Source: Isoetes taiwanensis (taxonomy: Eukaryota; Streptophyta; Lycopodiopsida; Isoetales; Isoetaceae). From it: a stretch of DNA of 64,000 nt. Under the pieces are notes generated by a model. The model was not told where the DNA came from. It worked only from the letters and a program-made list of their open reading frames with translations, and made no database searches. Made by a program: the position numbers and the translations under genes. The stretch covers positions 62,001 to 126,000 of the forward strand of contig JAJEKV010000112.1 of the NCBI GenBank assembly GCA_021234155.1, given 5' to 3'. The stretch's first letter is position 1. Every line of letters begins with the position of its first letter. This document shows positions 35,378 to 46,775 of the stretch, in pieces.

Positions 35378-35623
35378 TCACAGATTGTAATTATTGGTGA
35401 TTTTATCAATCTCATAAGCCTCGTGCTCCGGAACCCAAACAATATGGATAGTAACATGGTACTTGCCGGGGGAGTCTTTCTTTCGACCAGTAGCTACCCC
35501 ATGCAACCAGGGATCAAGGGTGATCCCTTTCAAGATGCATGCATGAAGATCGTCGAAAGTCATAAGGCAAGTGAGGGTGTCAAGATTCGACCTCTGAAGA
35601 GCTCTAGCAGGACGGCGAGACAT
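35378..35623 (-). CDS. Small gene C3
   Basis: An intact 81-residue frame from the ATG at 35623. Core features shared with C4 and C5: an Arg-rich start (MSRRPARAL), a middle FDDLHACILKGITLDPWL, a short Gly/Lys linker, then YHVTIHIVWVPEHEAYEIDKI. No signal peptide, membrane segment or known motif is visible. The conserved Asp-Pro-Trp-Leu and the V-IH-x-W-x-P-x-x-E-x-YE pattern suggest a small folded alpha/beta domain. A TATAAATATA box lies about 35-45 bases upstream. C3 and C4 are divergent with a 200-bp shared upstream region. Function unknown. Confidence 0.65.
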   Translation of the reverse strand: MSRRPARALQRSNLDTLTCLMTFDDLHACILKGITLDPWLHGVATGRKKDSPGKYHVTIHIVWVPEHEAYEIDKITNNYNL

Positions 35624-35826
35624 AGCAAAGGAATGTGCTGTGCACTCGAATGCGGCTATATTTATAGCCATGGAATTATTGATGACCACTGTAGCAACAT
35701 TATTGGGTGTATATACGAGTAGTGTGTATATCCAATAATCTTTGTGTACAATACCATCAATAATTATGGTGGGTATAAATATATATCAAACCAATTTTGT
35801 CCATCAAGTTTGGCCTGCGTCTAGCC
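35624..35826. promoter_or_regulatory. Divergent promoter between C3 and C4
   Basis: Minus-strand TATA at 35657-35666 (for C3) and plus-strand TATAAATA at 35774-35781 (for C4). CAATAAT motifs lie on both sides (ATTATTGATG near 35678, ATTATTGGGTG near 35700, CCAATAATC near 35733, CATCAATAATTATGG near 35757). The same motifs precede C2 and C5. Confidence 0.6.
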
Positions 35827-36075
35827 ATGTGGTCTCATTCTGGTCCTAAACGTGATTTCATTACCTGCAAGATGAATCACGAGAACTTCAAGCAGTGCCG
35901 CGAGCGAGAGATACCCATGGAAGACTGGATGACCATTGTCGCTCTCAATCCTGGCCATTATCCTGATCCCTTCGATGTTATCATCCATCTGATATGGAAT
36001 AGAGAGCATCAAATGTACATGATAGAAAAGATCGCTGGGGTGCCTGGTGACAATGACTCAGAAGAGTCCCCCTAA
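35827..36075 (+). CDS. Small gene C4
   Basis: An intact 82-residue frame from the ATG at 35827, chosen because it follows the TATA box by about 50 bases and aligns with the C3 and C5 starts. It has FITCKMNHENFKQC, then IPMEDWMTIVALNPGHYP in place of the usual LDPWL block, then FDVIIHLIWNREHQMYMIEKI and an acidic tail. It is the most diverged of the three intact paralogues. No known domain. Confidence 0.6.
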   Translation: MWSHSGPKRDFITCKMNHENFKQCREREIPMEDWMTIVALNPGHYPDPFDVIIHLIWNREHQMYMIEKIAGVPGDNDSEESP

Positions 36076-36239
36076 ATGAATGCTTGTCATCTTGTTGTAA
36101 TCAGATTGTGTGAGTATCCAATGCTTTTGTATTACACAGTTCTATGAGATAAACTATTAGTCCAACTTGTCTTGTATATGTCCAACTTGTCCAACTTGTC
36201 CCGTGAAACAATATTGACATCCATCCATTCCTGGCGCTG

Positions 36240-36334
36240 AAATTGGGCGCCCGCCCAGTTTGCCTTGGAATGGCTCCCCTTCAAATGTCCGAAGTGAATG
36301 GCTCCCCTTCAAAATGGGCAGCCACCCAGTTTCT
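36240..36334. repeat. GGGCGCCC palindromes between C4 and C5
   Basis: AATTGGGCGCCCGCCCAG at 36240 and a diverged AAATGGGCAGCCACCCAG at about 36316. The segment GAATGGCTCCCCTTCAAA is also duplicated (36267 and 36297). Confidence 0.7.
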
Positions 36335-36361
36335 CGTACCTGTACATGATAATCGTACACG

Positions 36362-36448
36362 CTCAATAATGGCGCTACAATGTACACCAATAATTGACAT
36401 CAATAATTTTTCTTCACTATAAAAGCAGCTCCACTATATTCATCTCCC
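36362..36448 (+). promoter_or_regulatory. C5 promoter
   Basis: CTCAATAATGG, CACCAATAATT and CATCAATAATTT lead to TTCACTATAAAAGCAGCTCC (TATA at 36418-36425) and the ATG at 36449. It is conserved with the C2 upstream region. Confidence 0.65.
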
Positions 36449-36691
36449 ATGGCTTTCTTGCCACCTCGTCCGGAGCACATCCGATCCTTCAAGTGCTACC
36501 TGAGCTATAATGATCTGTGTGAATACGTGCGAAATGGTATCAATCTTGATCCATGGCTGCAGTCCAAAGCAGATGGTCCTGCGAGTGGTTGCAGGAAGCT
36601 CACTCGTGTTGTGATCCACCTTTATTGGCTTCCTGATCAGGAGATCTATGAGCTGAATGGCATCACCTTAGCAGGTGTTGATGATGAGTGA
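36449..36691 (+). CDS. Small gene C5
   Basis: An intact 80-residue frame. It begins MAFLPPRPEHIRSFKCYLSY, then NDLCEYVRNGINLDPWLQSK, a Gly-containing linker, TRVVIHLYWLPDQEIYELNG, and ends DDE. Broken copies at 5392-5635 and 5918-6160 preserve this order, so the protein was once under coding constraint and duplicated with its promoter. The family is not one I recognise. TATA box, start and stop are all in place, so it may be expressed. Confidence 0.7.
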   Translation: MAFLPPRPEHIRSFKCYLSYNDLCEYVRNGINLDPWLQSKADGPASGCRKLTRVVIHLYWLPDQEIYELNGITLAGVDDE

Positions 36692-36820
36692 ATCGTTGAA
36701 GACTTGTGTACCTGTCAAGGATATAATAATGATATATGAGCACTTCTAAAGTATGTAAGGGATGTAATAAGCATAGTGAATATTATTTGATGTATCGAAC
36801 CTGAGTAATTCGTACTGCAT

Positions 36821-36962
36821 TTACTTTGCTACTAAAAATATATTTAATTAAAGGTTTTAGTTTCTAGTAGAAACCAAATTGGGCGGATGCCCAATTTGGT
36901 TACCGTAGAAACTTTCTACGGTAACCAAATTAGGCGTCCGCCCAATTTGGGTAGCAAAGTAA
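36821..36962. repeat. Nested multi-hairpin element
   Basis: Outer arms TTACTTTGCTAC (36821) and GTAGCAAAGTAA (36951) enclose four internal hairpins in a row: a small GTTTC/GAAAC hairpin (36860-36874), an AAATTGGGC/GCCCAATTT hairpin (36874-36899), GGTTACCGTAGAAA with its exact complement separated by one base (36898-36926), and a second AATTAGGCG/CGCCCAATT hairpin (36925-36950). Neighbouring hairpins share their edge bases. No coding. Confidence 0.85.
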
Positions 36963-37022
36963 ACTAGAGAGCTTTAAGACAAGGAACTGAAGGCAAAATT
37001 ATCATTTCTCAAAAAGAAATAA

Positions 37023-37329
37023 TTCTGTGGCAAGGTCCTATATAGCACATATGTTGGCCGATAATCGAATATGATTGACTGCAGACAACCCATCAAGGGA
37101 GGGAGGGTAAGGGAAACTAGTAGGCTAGAAGAGAAGGAGAAAACTAGCAGAAAACTAGCTCAAGAGAACGCCGATGAGGAAGAAGCAGAAGAAACACGTA
37201 TATAAAGGAAAAAAGGGGCTCAAAATAGCAGATGACGTCCCTTGCCAAAGAATGGCGGTTCTATTGCTTCGCAATAGAACCTTGACATTCTGTGGCAAGA
37301 TCCTATATAGCACATATGTTGGCCGATAG
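37023..37329. repeat. 41-bp direct repeats around the left 182-bp repeat
   Basis: TTCTGTGGCAAGGTCCTATA continuing to GTTGGCCGATA (37023-37063) recurs at 37288-37328 with one base changed. They flank about 224 bases that include the left 182-bp repeat. This looks like a long target duplication or local tandem duplication and is absent around the right copy. Confidence 0.7.
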
Positions 37330-40300
37330 AAGAGGAACAAATCCCACAAGATTCACCAAAGAGAGTGAAAGAACCAAGAAGCGAGATCAAAATGAAAGAG
37401 ATAATGGAATCAAGTCAAAATGGGTAGAGAAAATAATGGGATAAGAGAATGTGAGTGGATACATGAGTCACCGAGGTCAAGCTGATAAGAAAAACTAACA
37501 CGAACAAGGTGGGAGATACTAAGAAGCCAAAGGACACAAAGGAGACATGGAAAAATGAAGCTCTCTGTAGCAGGACAGAAGGACCTGAAGGGACACTAGC
37601 AACCAATGGAACATAAGAAGTACCCATAGCAGGAGGGTTGGATGGATGGAAGGCAGATGCGGCAAAAAGAGGACATGATAAGGGGGTCAGACAAGAAATA
37701 AAACTGAGGCAAAGAAAGGCTCACAGGGCAAATGGATGACCAAGGAAGGAAACTCATTGGAAACGGTCAAAATACAATAACAAGAAATAAAACTGAAGCA
37801 AAGAAAGGCTCCTAGGGCATAAATGGATGAATGAGGAAGGAAACTCATCGGAAACCGTCAAAATGCAATAACATATATATGGGCACAAAAGGTGAGTAGA
37901 GAAACTTCGGCGAGGAATAAGGTGAAAACAGTGAAGAAGCCAAAATCAAAATGGGACACAAGGAAAAGATAGAACATGGATAAACGGAGAACGAGAAGCA
38001 ATGGGATAAGAGGACTCGAATGGGTGCAAGACCAATCAAGGTCAAGGAAGAACCCATGGAACAAAAGCAACACCAATAGCAGTAGAGTTGGGTTGATGAA
38101 AAGCAGTTGCGACACATCAAGGACCAAATTCGGAAATATGAAATGAGAATTAGCGAAGCATAATAGACAAGAGCGACAGAGTAAATAGAAACAAGAAAAA
38201 CATGACGGAGCAAAAAAGGTGCACTACTAGAAGACAAAGGTAAAGAAAACGCTACAACCAAACTAAGACATAGAAAAAAGATTATTAATGCAACTGAAAT
38301 GAACCCATATGAAGGGAAAAGAAGTAAATGAGAACACTTAGGTAATGAACAGTGGTAACTGGCGCATAAAAACAAAGCACACTATGTACCAAAAATAATA
38401 AAAACCGGAGGACTGAGCAAACTAAAGGAACAGAGACAACCAAAGAGTGAGGCCAAAATGGAATCAATGGAGCAAATGGAAGAAATATGAAAGTAAAAAA
38501 GGACGGAGATACTAAATCCCAAAGCCAGACTAAAACGAAGATGAAGCCAAGCCAAACGGAGCCAAAGGGAAAAGATGAAAACAAGAAATCAACGGAAAAC
38601 ACGGAGCAATGAGATAACAGAGATACAAGGGGATAATGAGAGTTGAACCCTGAAATGAATAAAATGAAGGACATAATAGGATAATGTAGTAAGAGATGGA
38701 AAAAGCAATACAAAATGGACACAATAGAACAATGCTGTTAGAGATGGGAGAAGGAACAGACATATCTATGAACATAATGACATCAACAAGTAAGGATCTT
38801 AAATGACTATTGCACTCGTAAATATTACATCAAATAAAAAATACCAAAAAATTACAACTAACCCAACTAAAAAAGGAGCAAGAAAAAATAACCAAGGGAA
38901 AACACGATGAAACTAATGAAGGAATGATATCAATAAACTCAAACGGAACCACAAGCCAAAAGGAAGTTACCAAAGGAAACAATACACGAATAAAGAAATG
39001 ATATCATGATAAAGGATTAAAAAACAAATATTGGACGATCAGAGAAGAACAAAAGGATGAGACCAAATGGAATAATGGAGCAACTGGTAGAAATACTGGA
39101 GCAAATGGAAGGCAACAGAGATACCTGTTCGAGACTGTTGGAGATAGGATGAACTCAAGAAACCAATGAAGCCGAAGAGAGAAAATGATAATCCAAAATC
39201 AAATGGGACAAAGGAAGTAATGAGATAATATCGATAAAAATGAGACAAATGGATAACAAGACAATGGGCAAACGAAGTAGAAGGGGCAAGTAAGGGGGTC
39301 TAGAGTGCTGAAAGAGGTGGCTTATTGAGAGCAAAAGAGCAACAGAGGCAATCTGAGCAAAAAAGAAGGAAGATAAGAGATGAAAAAAGGGGATAAGAGA
39401 AGACAGAGACAACGGAGCAATGGAGTAGAATGAGAACCCTGGAAAACCAAAACTATGAGATGCATAAAAAGGACATAATGGAACCAAGACCTGAATGGAG
39501 GAAACTTGCAAATACAACAAAATCAAGAAGCGATATCAACAGAGCTACTATGAATGTGATCCTAAAGAGTCATAACATCAGCAATGTTAAAGGGAACAAC
39601 AAGCCAAAGGAACTGAATGCAAAGATAACCGGCATAGAGAAATGATATCAACTAATGTGAAGATGAGGAGGATATAGCAAATGGAACGTCCAAACAAAAC
39701 CATAAACCAGGAAAGTCGAGACCAACCGAATAGATAGAGTAGGAGCAAAAAATTGACACAATCGAATAGATGGACAATAAGGAGCAAAAGAATCCAAAGA
39801 AGCCCGATGACCATACCAATGAAATCTGGAACTAATAGAGACACTGTGAAAAAACAATTGATATGGGCAACACATACAAGCGCACACCTTAACCAACCAT
39901 GAGAAAAATCATGCAGTACCAAAAACACGTGATGCATAAGATGCAAAAGCTCAAGAACTCAAAATCGAAGCGCCAATAATGTGATTTAACGTCCAAAGAT
40001 GAAAGATAGGGAGATAATAATGAACTTTAACAAAGTATTATTCAGCGCAAGCACGACTAGAAGCGACAAACCAAGATGGCAAGAAAATGTAAAAATGATT
40101 AAAGTCCAAGGGGCGAGCAAAATCTAGGACTACTACAGCCAGACCAGACAAAAGGTTTTATGGGCCTAAGTGCAAAAACTGGAAAAAACCCTTATTAACG
40201 TTGTCTGCAGACCATGATAAAAAATGTGAATAACTAGAGATCATGGCAACAAAAATGAAATAACCTCAAATATAAGGAGTCAAATGCACCCAGAAATGCA

Positions 40301-42535
40301 CATAAAAAAAGAGTACCATAGAACAAATTGGAATACAGTGCAAGACTCACTCCATGCAAAAATCTGCAAAACCTTGAAAGATAGCACTAGGACCAATATC
40401 AGATGTGACCAGACCTAGTAATGGTAGCAGCCTGAAAAACTTGTAGGGGCGCACTAGAACATGAAGGATAAGAAACTTTACGAACCCATGCTCAACTATA
40501 AGATAGTATGCATATAGTCGTGAAATGTAATTACCGTCACAATGTGTAAATCATTGCATATCATGCGATCAAACCTCGATCCAAAACAAGAGAAGTTAGA
40601 GTAATTTCAATAAATGAAGGTTCCTTGCTGGGCCATATTTATTATCCTTGTTCATGTATGAGCACCAAAACGCGCAAAACGAATATTAATAAAGGATTTC
40701 TAAAAAACAACAACGCGGATCAAAAAACAAACCAAATAGTAACAAACAAGGAAATAATCAGTCAAAGGCATCCAAACCTTCAAAAATCAACTAGAATACG
40801 TACACATACATCATACGAAGGATAGGCGAGTGCAAGATACAAATATACAAACATAGAATAGGTGTGACACAAATAACCCATGAATCTACATGCACCATAC
40901 CACCTCAGGTATCTAGACAATTAGAACAAGTGCCGCATAAAGATGCTTACTAACATGGAAAGTGCATAGCCACAACCCCAGGCTAGACCTAGTATTCTAA
41001 ACCAAATGGCGATAAATAAAAGAGGGCAAAATGAAACCTATGAAACCGCTTCAAGTTCAAGACACTTTAATAAAAATAACGCACCTGATGCATGCGGCCA
41101 CAAGTAATTCGAACGATGTATTAAACCATGGAAGAACCTAAACAAAACGAGAAGCTTAAAGGAAGTCGTGACTGTTAATTCCTGCCGCAGTAATTTGAGA
41201 TTGAATCAAAAGGATGTTGCAAAGATGCCACTATAAGTTCAAGATCTGTGTGCGGATTTTATGCAATAAAAATCAATAAAAAGAGCAAATTAGTTAATAG
41301 AACTTAGACAAGTGCATGTATCTACCGATGCATAAAATCAAACTATTTCGAAACAAAAAATGAAAAAACGAACCTCAATTGGACTTGAAATTTAAAAATG
41401 CAAAATTATACCTTAGTTGGACTCGAAGAAAAAATATTAACCCAAAAGATACCATTGGATGAAGTAATCGAAAAGGTGAGCACCCGATAAGCGGGTGGCT
41501 CACCTACTATAGCAAAAGCCATTGAATTATAGCAGAAGCTGCCGGCCTGCCTACTAACTGAGCCGAGCTTTCTTTTGGAGAGCCAACACGTGGCGGAGTC
41601 GAAAAGTACGGAAGCGGCAAATTGATAAAGGAGCTCGGTTACAGGCTTGCTGGAAGCGGCAGATCGAAAGGAGGTCGAATACAGCCCCAAAATTGAAGCA
41701 TGGCAGGTCGGAATTGTGGCTGATAAATGGATTTTAAGAGCCAAGGAGAATCCTGCTGATTGATACCTGCACAAACATGTTAACCAGTATCTATGTTTTC
41801 GAACCCATAGAAACAAAAATCCATTCTAGACAGATCAACGATTTCACAGAACAATTATCCGATTCAAAAAACAAACAAAGTCTTAATGCTGACCTCATCG
41901 GAACAGAAGCAAATTATTTTAAAGATAAAGGCGATGATCTAGATAAAATCAAGGAAGCGAGCAGAAGAAAAGGAACTTGATGCAAACGGAATCCAGGGAA
42001 TGGAAAAATCGAGAGCCAAAATGCAAAAAACAAATATAACCAACGAAGAACAGAAGATATTTAAGCCTCATCCTAAATAAAAACTTATCTGATTGGATTG
42101 CAACGACTCCAAAGAACTTTATCTAGTTGACCCAGCACCCCAACCCAATCAAGCTCCACCGATAAGAGGGTTGCAACCCAGTAATCTAGCCAGGCATAGG
42201 CACAAGGAATTCCAGAGAATCAACGGCATGAAGGCCAAAACTATGGGATGGATCCTGCCATGTCGTCAATATACTAGATGCTCCAGGATATCGAGCTAGA
42301 AAGACAGCACACACAAAAGAACCAGATAGCATACCAAAGCATGGTGCAGGGAGTGAGGGAAACTAGTAGGCTAGAAGAGAAGGAGAAAACTAGCAGAAAA
42401 CTAGCTCAAGAGAACGCCGATGAGGAAGAAGCAGAAGAAACACGTATATAAAGGAAAAAAGGGGCTCAAAATAGCAGATGACGTCCCTTGCCAAAGAATG
42501 GCGGTTCTATTGCTTCGCAATAGAACCTTGACATT
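37108..42535 (+). mobile_element. Putative non-autonomous LTR element
   Basis: 182-bp direct repeats at 37108-37289 and 42354-42535 are nearly identical. They start TAAGGGAAACTAG or TGAGGGAAACTAG and end CTTGACATT; each contains a GTATATAAAGG TATA box and a GGTTCTATTGC/GCAATAGAACC hairpin. The 5.06-kb interior is strongly purine-biased on the plus strand and has no gag or pol motif. No clear PBS, PPT or target duplication was found, so the two repeats could instead be independent insertions of a short element. Confidence 0.5.
37290..42353. other. Purine-biased non-coding interior
   Basis: About 5 kb in which the plus strand is mostly A and G with words such as AAATGGA, GGAAGAA and GGAGCAA. 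The minus-strand frames (for example 37845-38722 and 39155-39946) are long but composed of Leu/Phe/Ser/Tyr/His only, as expected from pyrimidine-rich DNA, and have no domain. I do not call them genes. Confidence 0.6.
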
Positions 42536-42627
42536 ACAAATGTTCAAAAAATAATTTCCATATGTTGAAATCAAAAGTCCCTCATGCGTCTGGAGGCACC
42601 TCTTCTGAATGCTCCTTGCTGGGTTCT

Positions 42628-44812
42628 TCATATTGGGGCGGAGATTGGTGCTGCCTCCTTGATCTTTTCCATTCTCTGCATAAAATCTTCAGACCCCAGC
42701 TCCTCATTCTCCTCATTTGCAGCCTGATTGTCTTCTGTGTTTGGGACCTCTTCCTCTCCATCTTGATTGTCCAATGTGTTGGGGACCACTTCCTCTCCAT
42801 CCTGATTGTCCCCTTCTTGAGTTTCCATGACAACGACCGACTCAGGATCCCTAGCAACTTGTTCTTCGAACTTTGAGGTCCCCTCAATCATGTCCTGAGT
42901 ATTGACTAGCGCGGTCCCTGCCAGTGCGTTGATGTTATCTTTTCTTCTCCTAAAAAGTTGCAAATCATGAGAGCCAAGGGCCGTTGCCTTTTTGAGCTCT
43001 TGCTGAATCGAGCTCTTGTCCTGTCTCAGAAGGGATTGGACTTCGTTTATGGTTGTAGAGGAGAACGGACAAGGTGTCTCAGGAACAGGAAGCTAAGGCT
43101 GAGGAACATTTTTGGAAGTAGAGGCCGCCTTCTTTCCCTCTTTGATCTTTTGTAGTGCCCGAGCTCTTGATTTTTTCTCGTATAACATGACATCGACTTG
43201 CTCGAATATCTGTACAAGCTTAATTTCCAGCTTCTCGTCTGTCTCAAAAGACAATGTTTTATAGCCCTCGCACACTGCAGCTCGGATAAAAGCACCACCG
43301 GAAAAGAAGTCGAGAACAAAGGCAACCTTCCAACATCAACCTCAGATAGATAGGTGCACGCCCTACTTTCCAACCGATTTCGACGCAGTACTCCTCCCCA
43401 ACCCGCCGCACCCTTGTCGCACCAAGGACGATATAGCCAATAAGCTGCAGGGAAAACAAATGTTAGAAACATTTAGTCAACAAGGAAATTCTACGGGCCC
43501 AATTTCAAATGCATACCGTTGCACACTCATGATCGTGCAAATTCTTTTCGATGTCTGCTTTTTTCTCGCAGAAATGCTTGGGAAATTTAGCATATTGTTT
43601 GGGATGGTCGGAATTGGCAAAAGCAAATATTTAATTTTGTACGATCATCATGGGGATTCACAATGTAAGACCAGATAAACCTAGTGAGTGTATGGAAGGG
43701 GTTTTTTCTCGACGTTTTCAGACGATACTAGGGGTTTAAATCCCCTCTCCACCGACATTCTAGTGTGTTTTGTCCACTTTAAGGGGGTTTTTCCAACACT
43801 TTTGGCAGACGATATAGGGGTGTTTCTTCTCACCTTAAGCACGCAGTGGCATATGCTCATGTGATAAAGGTGAACCCCCTGCGGGTACGTGATGTCGGAG
43901 CCGCTGCCTCTCGGGCAACATACATTAGCAGACAAGACATTGCAACCCCTGACTCTAGAGGTAGAAGCACTTCTCACGGGGTCCCGGTAGGAACTAACCC
44001 AAACACTACCGCCACCGCCTTATTGTCTTCATGGCGCATGTGCACTCATTGAGGCGGTCCGGCATTAATAAATATAGCTATCCAAGAAAGCCGCTAGTCC
44101 GCCATCGTGCTAAGTCGGGTCAAGGAATTTTTGATAGTCTTCCATTGCCCATTTCTTCAGATACCAAGTCAACCAACCAAGCCGCGAAGTGTTCACCATG
44201 TCATAGCACAAAGCTAATGGACTCACGTGGAAACACTTGAACGGTTTGCCCCCCTCCTCAACCGGGTCCAATAAGATATTCGGTCTCACTTTGTAGAGAG
44301 GGACTAGAAAGCTTTCCTTCTCCATCTCTTTTGCGCCCTTTCGCCCATCCATTGACACGGCAAACATAAGCATTAAATTCTCCGCGGAATATGGGATGAG
44401 CTAGCCTCAAGGCAGCCATGTCTTGAAATGGTAATTTTTCACTTCCTTCGTGTATCTCACAAGCTCGCCCATTGTTCCAATCTTCTTCAGCTCTAGGGCT
44501 CACTTTCATGGTACATCTACCAAGATAATCCTTGCTTCCTTTCAGAATGTGGTGCCATTCTTGATCTCCTTCATCTCCTCGCAGATCTAGAGGATGCATG
44601 GACTTCAATGGCCGATGGGGAATTGTTGGTGAAAAGTCCGAGCCTATCTTTTCACTTCAATTTTTTCCCTTCTCATCCTTCAAACGGTCTTCGTAAAATA
44701 ACTGGGCAACTTCAGTGCACATTGACCACGTTTCGTCATCGAGATATACAAAGTAGTCGTAGTCACGTATAATTGCCTTTTTAATTGTTTGCAGAGCCAC
44801 AGCCACCCAATC
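42628..44812 (-). pseudogene. Gene B, copy 2, C-terminal part: SAM methyltransferase-like
   Basis: Read leftwards. An exon opens at 44812 after acceptor TTCTGTGTCATGTAG and encodes DWVAVALQTIKKAIIRDYDY. Frame-broken blocks follow (44107-44615: GRACEIHEGSEKLPFQDMAA, MVNTSRLGWLTWYLKKWAM). An exon with HFCEKKADIEKNLHDHECAT ends at donor GTATGC near 43522. The next exon, after acceptor TTTTCCCTGCAG near 43448, has GEEYCVEIGWKVGRAPIYLS and then, at 43220-43330 in a shifted frame, VAFVLDFFSGGAFIRAA plus CEGYKTLSFETDE. The DFFSGG loop followed by an acidic Glu/Asp about 20 residues later is the SAM-binding signature of DNA methylases. No DPPY-type motif was found. The tail (42628-42963) has three acidic 13-residue repeats (DNQDGEE). 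Frameshifts make the present copy non-functional. Confidence 0.5.
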
Positions 44813-44853
44813 CTACATGACACAGAAGGCATTAGATAAGGCCCATACACATT

Positions 44854-44964
44854 AGCCAAATTCGGCGAGCGCGCAATTTGCCAAATTCGGCGGGCGCCCA
44901 ATTTGCCAAATTGAGTGGGCACCCAATTTGCCTGAACGAGTGCCAAATTGGGCGCCCGCCCTAT
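44854..44964. repeat. GGGCGCCC palindrome cluster, four tandem copies
   Basis: Copies at 44854-44880, 44881-44905, 44906-44931 and 44943-44964, three of them directly abutting with CC/GG edges. Each differs at one to four bases. The cluster lies 40-150 bases upstream of the splice acceptor at 44813 for the minus-strand gene, that is, inside the predicted intron. Confidence 0.9.
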
Positions 44965-44989
44965 CACAAGGGCCCCAAAAATTAACACA

Positions 44990-46633
44990 TATTAATAATC
45001 ACTATGAAAACCACTATAAGCACGGTTTTTTAATACAAATAATTTATATTCTCAACAAAAACCACATGCCTTTCATGCTTTTGCAAAATCAATGGTAGTT
45101 TGATCATAGTTCTTATACTAATTTTATATCTTACACTGGTTTCTTAAGATTATTACTAATTTAGAATGTGATTTTTAAGCACATATTGTAATATTATATT
45201 TTAGGATGATTTCACATACTAGTTATCGTTATCATATATGTTTTATTAACACGATTTTATTGCTTCCAAGTTTTTTTAGCTAGTTCAAAAACTATGTTTG
45301 ATTTTGCAAGTGTGTGATGATTTTGCACATGGTTATTTACTATGCTTATTAGTAATTGTCTATTACACTAGTTTATGGTATTACATTTATCATACACTTA
45401 TTTCAACTCTTAAAATAGCTACTGACTTACAACATAATTTTTAGTATTAACTAGTAACTCTACTTTATCTAATTCATAACATGATACTCACTTGCAGTAT
45501 GAACTTATGTTATGTAAAACTATTTGCTTATTAATTGCATATTGTTGTTTGAAAACTGCAGTGTTTGACCATGATTCACCTAGAAATATACATAATTAGA
45601 GTAATCTGATAGCATAAGGCAGCTTAAAATCCGATTTTAAATAGGGAAACATGTCATACCCCTAAGAAAGTGTCTAGAAAACATAAAAAAGAGTAAAAAA
45701 ATGTTACGTCTTAGGCCATTATCACACTATTGCCAAAACCGCAAAAGTTTATAATGAAAAACCAACAAGGTTATGACATTTAGGCATTTTGGGCACTCAA
45801 TGTATTTAAGGTGCCAAAGGTCCAGTCAGCATTTTGGCAGCCTCTTATTTTTGGACAGACAACTATAGTTGTCCAAGTTTATGCGACCCTGTCAACACAT
45901 GGGCACTAGAGAACCCATCAATCAATGGCAAATTGGTGGTAGATCACACCTCGCAGTTGATTGTTCGCAGATCAAACCTTGCAGTAGGGCCAATTTGCAA
46001 ACACCTTTGATTGGATCTGGATGTTGCAGGAAAATTCCGTGGAGATGATAGACGAAATGGTCTTTATTCAAATAGGTGCTATTGGACTACGAGCCGTTCT
46101 CCAACAAATAAGTGTTTTTCAATTTGAAATGTCTCCAAGAAAATCTTGAAATTGGGTATCTGATGGCCCAGATACGTGTGATGCAATGAGTATTTGGCGA
46201 GCCGGAATGCTTCAACTGTGAGCAAGAACCAAAATGATGTGTCACTTTCTTTTTCGCTTTGGCATGGGCCTAGTGTGCTACTAAATAGCAGGCAGAACCC
46301 TCAGTTTGCCTAATGCCCGTCTAATTATGCCATGCATGCAACTCGATTTGGCCATAGTGTGATTCCAGTCTTAGAGGATTTTTTTTCAGCTTCATGTTGT
46401 TTTGTAGAGCTGAAGCATGATGGCTTTTCTTCATTCGTAAAAACCGCCTGGGCTATTTACAAGCCAGGCTTCCAATCAGATCATGACAAGATTTACTCTC
46501 CATTCTGAATTTCTTTACCTGCAATTCCGGATTCAGCTTCTTTTACTCGGTATTCCGATCTCTATTCAAATCATAGCTCTCCAAATCAATCGCATCAATA
46601 GCTAAAAATACCCAGGCAATTTTTACGTTACGT
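44990..46633. other. AT-rich spacer, nothing supported
   Basis: About 1.6 kb of AT-rich DNA with short TTTAG and TTATTA words. No coding frame, repeat unit or RNA gene is visible. Confidence 0.5.
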
Positions 46634-46730
46634 GAAAGGCCCCGTGGGCTTTTTTTAGGAGGTCAAGCAGGCCTCTGTGCTCCGTGCGTCGGCCCAGTTT
46701 CCCTCCATAAAAAAGCCCACGAGGCCTTTC
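46634..46730. repeat. 97-bp inverted repeat
   Basis: GAAAGGCCCCGTGGGCTTTT at the left and AAAAGCCCACGAGGCCTTTC at the right, 20-base arms with two mismatches, about 55 bases apart. It resembles a small foldback or MITE. Confidence 0.8.
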
Positions 46731-46775
46731 TCTTATACAATATGGAAATTGGGTTCCATTTTTTGTCGGAAGATG

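Noticed and set aside
37845-39946. Hydrophobic membrane-protein-like minus-strand frames
   Set aside because: Their composition (Leu, Phe, Ser, Tyr, His) follows directly from pyrimidine-rich DNA; no starts, splice sites or conserved motifs.
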